Both the position numbers and the translations under genes were made by a program. DNA of 62,063 bases from an uncultured Bacteroidota bacterium (GTDB lineage: Bacteria > Bacteroidota > Bacteroidia > Bacteroidales > WCHB1-69): assembly GCA_902802755.1 (NCBI GenBank), contig CADCNH010000009.1, forward strand, positions 1 through 62,063. The letters run 5' to 3'. The number at the start of each line of letters is the position of its first letter. Position 1 is the first letter of the stretch. The notes beneath the pieces were generated by a model that did no database searches, was not told where the DNA came from, and saw only the letters and a list, made by a program, of their open reading frames with translations. This document shows, in pieces, positions 61,136 through 62,063 of this stretch.

Positions 61136-61250
61136 CAATTGATAGTTGACAGTTGACAATTGATAGTTGACAATTGACAATTGATAATATGTTTCACACC
61201 ACCCCAATAACTATTAACTGTTAATTATTAATTGTTAACTATCAACTCTC
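61136..61250. repeat. GTTGACAATTGATA word repeat, inverted
   Basis: The word AGTTGACA(A/G)TTGA is repeated about six times (61127-61180), then complementary TTAACTGTTAATTATTAATTGTTAAC words (61213-61243, in parts) and a CTCCCCTTGAGCGCAGCGAAACTCCCC segment. It starts directly at the stop of the nucleotidyltransferase gene. Confidence 0.65.
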
Positions 61251-61324
61251 CCCTTGAGCGCAGCGAAACTCCCCTAAGAAAAAAATTTTTTTCACTCCCC
61301 TGTTGCAGCAAACAAAAATTTTTG

Positions 61325-61332
61325 TACTTTTG
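61325..61332 (+). promoter_or_regulatory. -7 promoter element of tRNA-Ser
   Basis: TACTTTTG five bases before the mature tRNA 5' end. Confidence 0.5.
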
Positions 61333-61337
61333 CCGGC

Positions 61338-61422
61338 GGAGAGATGGCAGAGTGGTCGATTGCGGCGGTCTTGAAAACCGTTGACCCTCACGGGTCCGGG
61401 GGTTCGAATCCCTCTCTCTCCG
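61338..61422 (+). tRNA. tRNA-Ser (anticodon UGA)
   Basis: An 85-base cloverleaf: acceptor stem GGAGAGA / TCTCTCC with discriminator G, D arm GGCAGAGTGGTCGAT-type, anticodon stem CGGTC(T) with loop holding TGA in GGTCTTGAAAACC, a long class II variable arm (TTGACCCTCACGGGTCC) and T arm GGGGG TTCGAAT CCCTC. The 3' CCA is not encoded. The anticodon reads UCA and related serine codons. Confidence 0.97.
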
Positions 61423-61444
61423 CAGCAAGACGCAAAACAATTAG

Positions 61445-61485
61445 AATCAGCAAGTTACATCAAACTTCGCTGATTTTTTGTTTTA
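61445..61485 (+). terminator. Intrinsic terminator after tRNA-Ser
   Basis: AATCAGC plus AAGTT pair with AACTT (one bulged C) and GCTGATT, followed by TTTTGTTTT. Confidence 0.85.
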
Positions 61486-61766
61486 AAACTTTGCGACAAT
61501 CACAAGCCACTAGCAGGTCCCGACAAGCAAAATCATGTCGATTTTTAGCGTTCAAGTTTTGCAAAAAATCCTTCCAAAATTCCGAAATTTGTCAAACTGA
61601 TAGGATGCTGTATACTACCATGGTATCTTTTGTGCCTGCGAGACACTGCCAACTCCATAATTTTCTTTGCAACAGCGAGGACACAACTGCATATATAATT
61701 TCCCCCTCTCTATGCCATTAAATTTCATACTTATTTTGTAATTTTGCAATATCAAAAATAAAAACG
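61486..61766. other. Intergenic region before WYL gene
   Basis: About 280 bases without a credible gene. It has a CGACA / TGTCG stem followed by ATTTTT near 61520-61550, otherwise AT-rich unmarked sequence, and the promoter element at 61739. Confidence 0.5.
61739..61746 (+). promoter_or_regulatory. -7 promoter element of WYL gene
   Basis: TAATTTTG, 20 bases before the ATG at 61767. Confidence 0.6.
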
Positions 61767-62063
61767 ATGACTAAGGATCTGATCAGAAAGTACATTTGGC
61801 TGGTGGACACCGTCAATATGGCCGGTTCGAGAGGCATCAGTTATCAGGATATCTCTGACAAATGGGAGCAAAACACCGAGCTCTCTGGCGGCAATAAGTA
61901 CAGCTGGCGCACCTTTATGAATAACCGAAAGGACGTTTTTGAGATTTTCGGTATTGAAATTGCTTGTAACCATGGAGATAATACCTATTATATCGCAGAC
62001 CGCAACGAACTGAAAGAAGCATCCGGTTTCAAAGCCTGGATTCTCGATGCTTTGTCGCTGAGC
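61767..62063 (+). CDS. WYL domain-containing transcriptional regulator, N-terminal part
   Basis: Only the first 99 residues are in the window; the frame is open to the end. KDLIRKYIWLVDTVNMAG, ISYQDISDKWEQN and SWRTFMNNRKDVFEIFGIEI form the winged-HTH-like N-terminal region typical of Bacteroidota WYL proteins, which bind DNA and sense a ligand through the later WYL domain (beyond the window). The target is unknown; such regulators sometimes control defence genes, but none is visible here. Confidence 0.75.
   Translation, partial: MTKDLIRKYIWLVDTVNMAGSRGISYQDISDKWEQNTELSGGNKYSWRTFMNNRKDVFEIFGIEIACNHGDNTYYIADRNELKEASGFKAWILDALSLS

Noticed and set aside
61338..61766. tRNA-Ser as integration site of a mobile island
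   Set aside because: No second copy of the tRNA 3' end is seen in the window and no integrase follows; only a terminator and an ordinary spacer.
61767..62063. Start of a defence island (WYL regulator)
   Set aside because: WYL proteins do control some defence loci, but only 99 codons are visible and no defence gene is in the window; calling an island would be speculation.

Overview
The window looks like a chromosomal segment of a member of the order Bacteroidales (phylum Bacteroidota). Evidence: Bacteroidota-type promoters (a TAnnTTTG element shortly before many genes), few Shine-Dalgarno sites, secreted proteins with T9SS-type sorting motifs and FISUMP (Fibrobacter succinogenes major paralogous) domains, a GlsA/GlsB glycine-lipid pair, a NadB, META-domain and DUF3078 complement typical of the phylum, and an mraZ-led division/cell-wall cluster. 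No prophage, integrase, transposase, CRISPR array or reverse transcriptase gene is visible.

Layout. 1-11.4 kb: recG (minus), a NERD/zinc-ribbon protein, an aldose-1-epimerase-like protein, a large secreted M14 carboxypeptidase, a DUF1015 protein and uvrC. 11.9-17.5 kb (minus): an unknown HTH-like protein, a 1000-residue double-FISUMP surface protein, a MITE-like element and a sialidase. 17.8-25.5 kb: glnS with a small downstream gene, converging on a topA / degenerate ureohydrolase / DUF3078 operon, then a small membrane protein. 25.9-31.8 kb: nadB, then a five-gene minus-strand operon envC-glsA-glsB-engB-META lipoprotein. 32.1-34.6 kb: a secreted EEP-fold hydrolase and azlCD. 35.1-43.6 kb: a dcw cluster mraZ-rsmH-ftsL-like-PBP-murE-mraY-(MurD C-terminal domain)-ftsW. 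43.8-48.5 kb: DUF5362 protein, phosphohexomutase, fused ADP-forming acetyl-CoA synthetase. 48.6-55.9 kb (minus): three FISUMP surface proteins in a row. 56.4-61.4 kb: rpsF-rpsR-rplI (minus), prmC, a cation/proton antiporter, a sugar nucleotidyltransferase and tRNA-Ser(UGA). A WYL-type regulator is cut by the window end.

How the genes work together. The dcw block supplies lipid-linked peptidoglycan precursor synthesis and septal wall machinery, EnvC activates wall amidases, and glsAB, co-transcribed with envC, makes envelope glycine lipids. The carboxypeptidase, sialidase, EEP hydrolase and FISUMP proteins form a secreted/surface layer for contact with host or dietary polymers. UvrC, RecG and TopA are housekeeping DNA enzymes.

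Most unusual points: (1) the murD position holds only a 185-residue MurD C-terminal domain with altered active-site loops; (2) mraY seems to have lost its original start codon next to a tandem repeat; (3) FISUMP domains show a conserved frame with clustered NNY-codon divergence and a GAAA-loop hairpin after the stop, reminiscent of diversity-generating retroelement targets; (4) GC-rich palindromes found between genes also lie in frame inside one FISUMP gene; (5) a 393-bp element with near-perfect 24-bp inverted ends; (6) several families of intergenic word and hairpin repeats that abut start and stop codons; (7) ideal Shine-Dalgarno sites on rpsR and rplI in a phylum that rarely uses them. All calls rest on reading the sequence; no database search was run.
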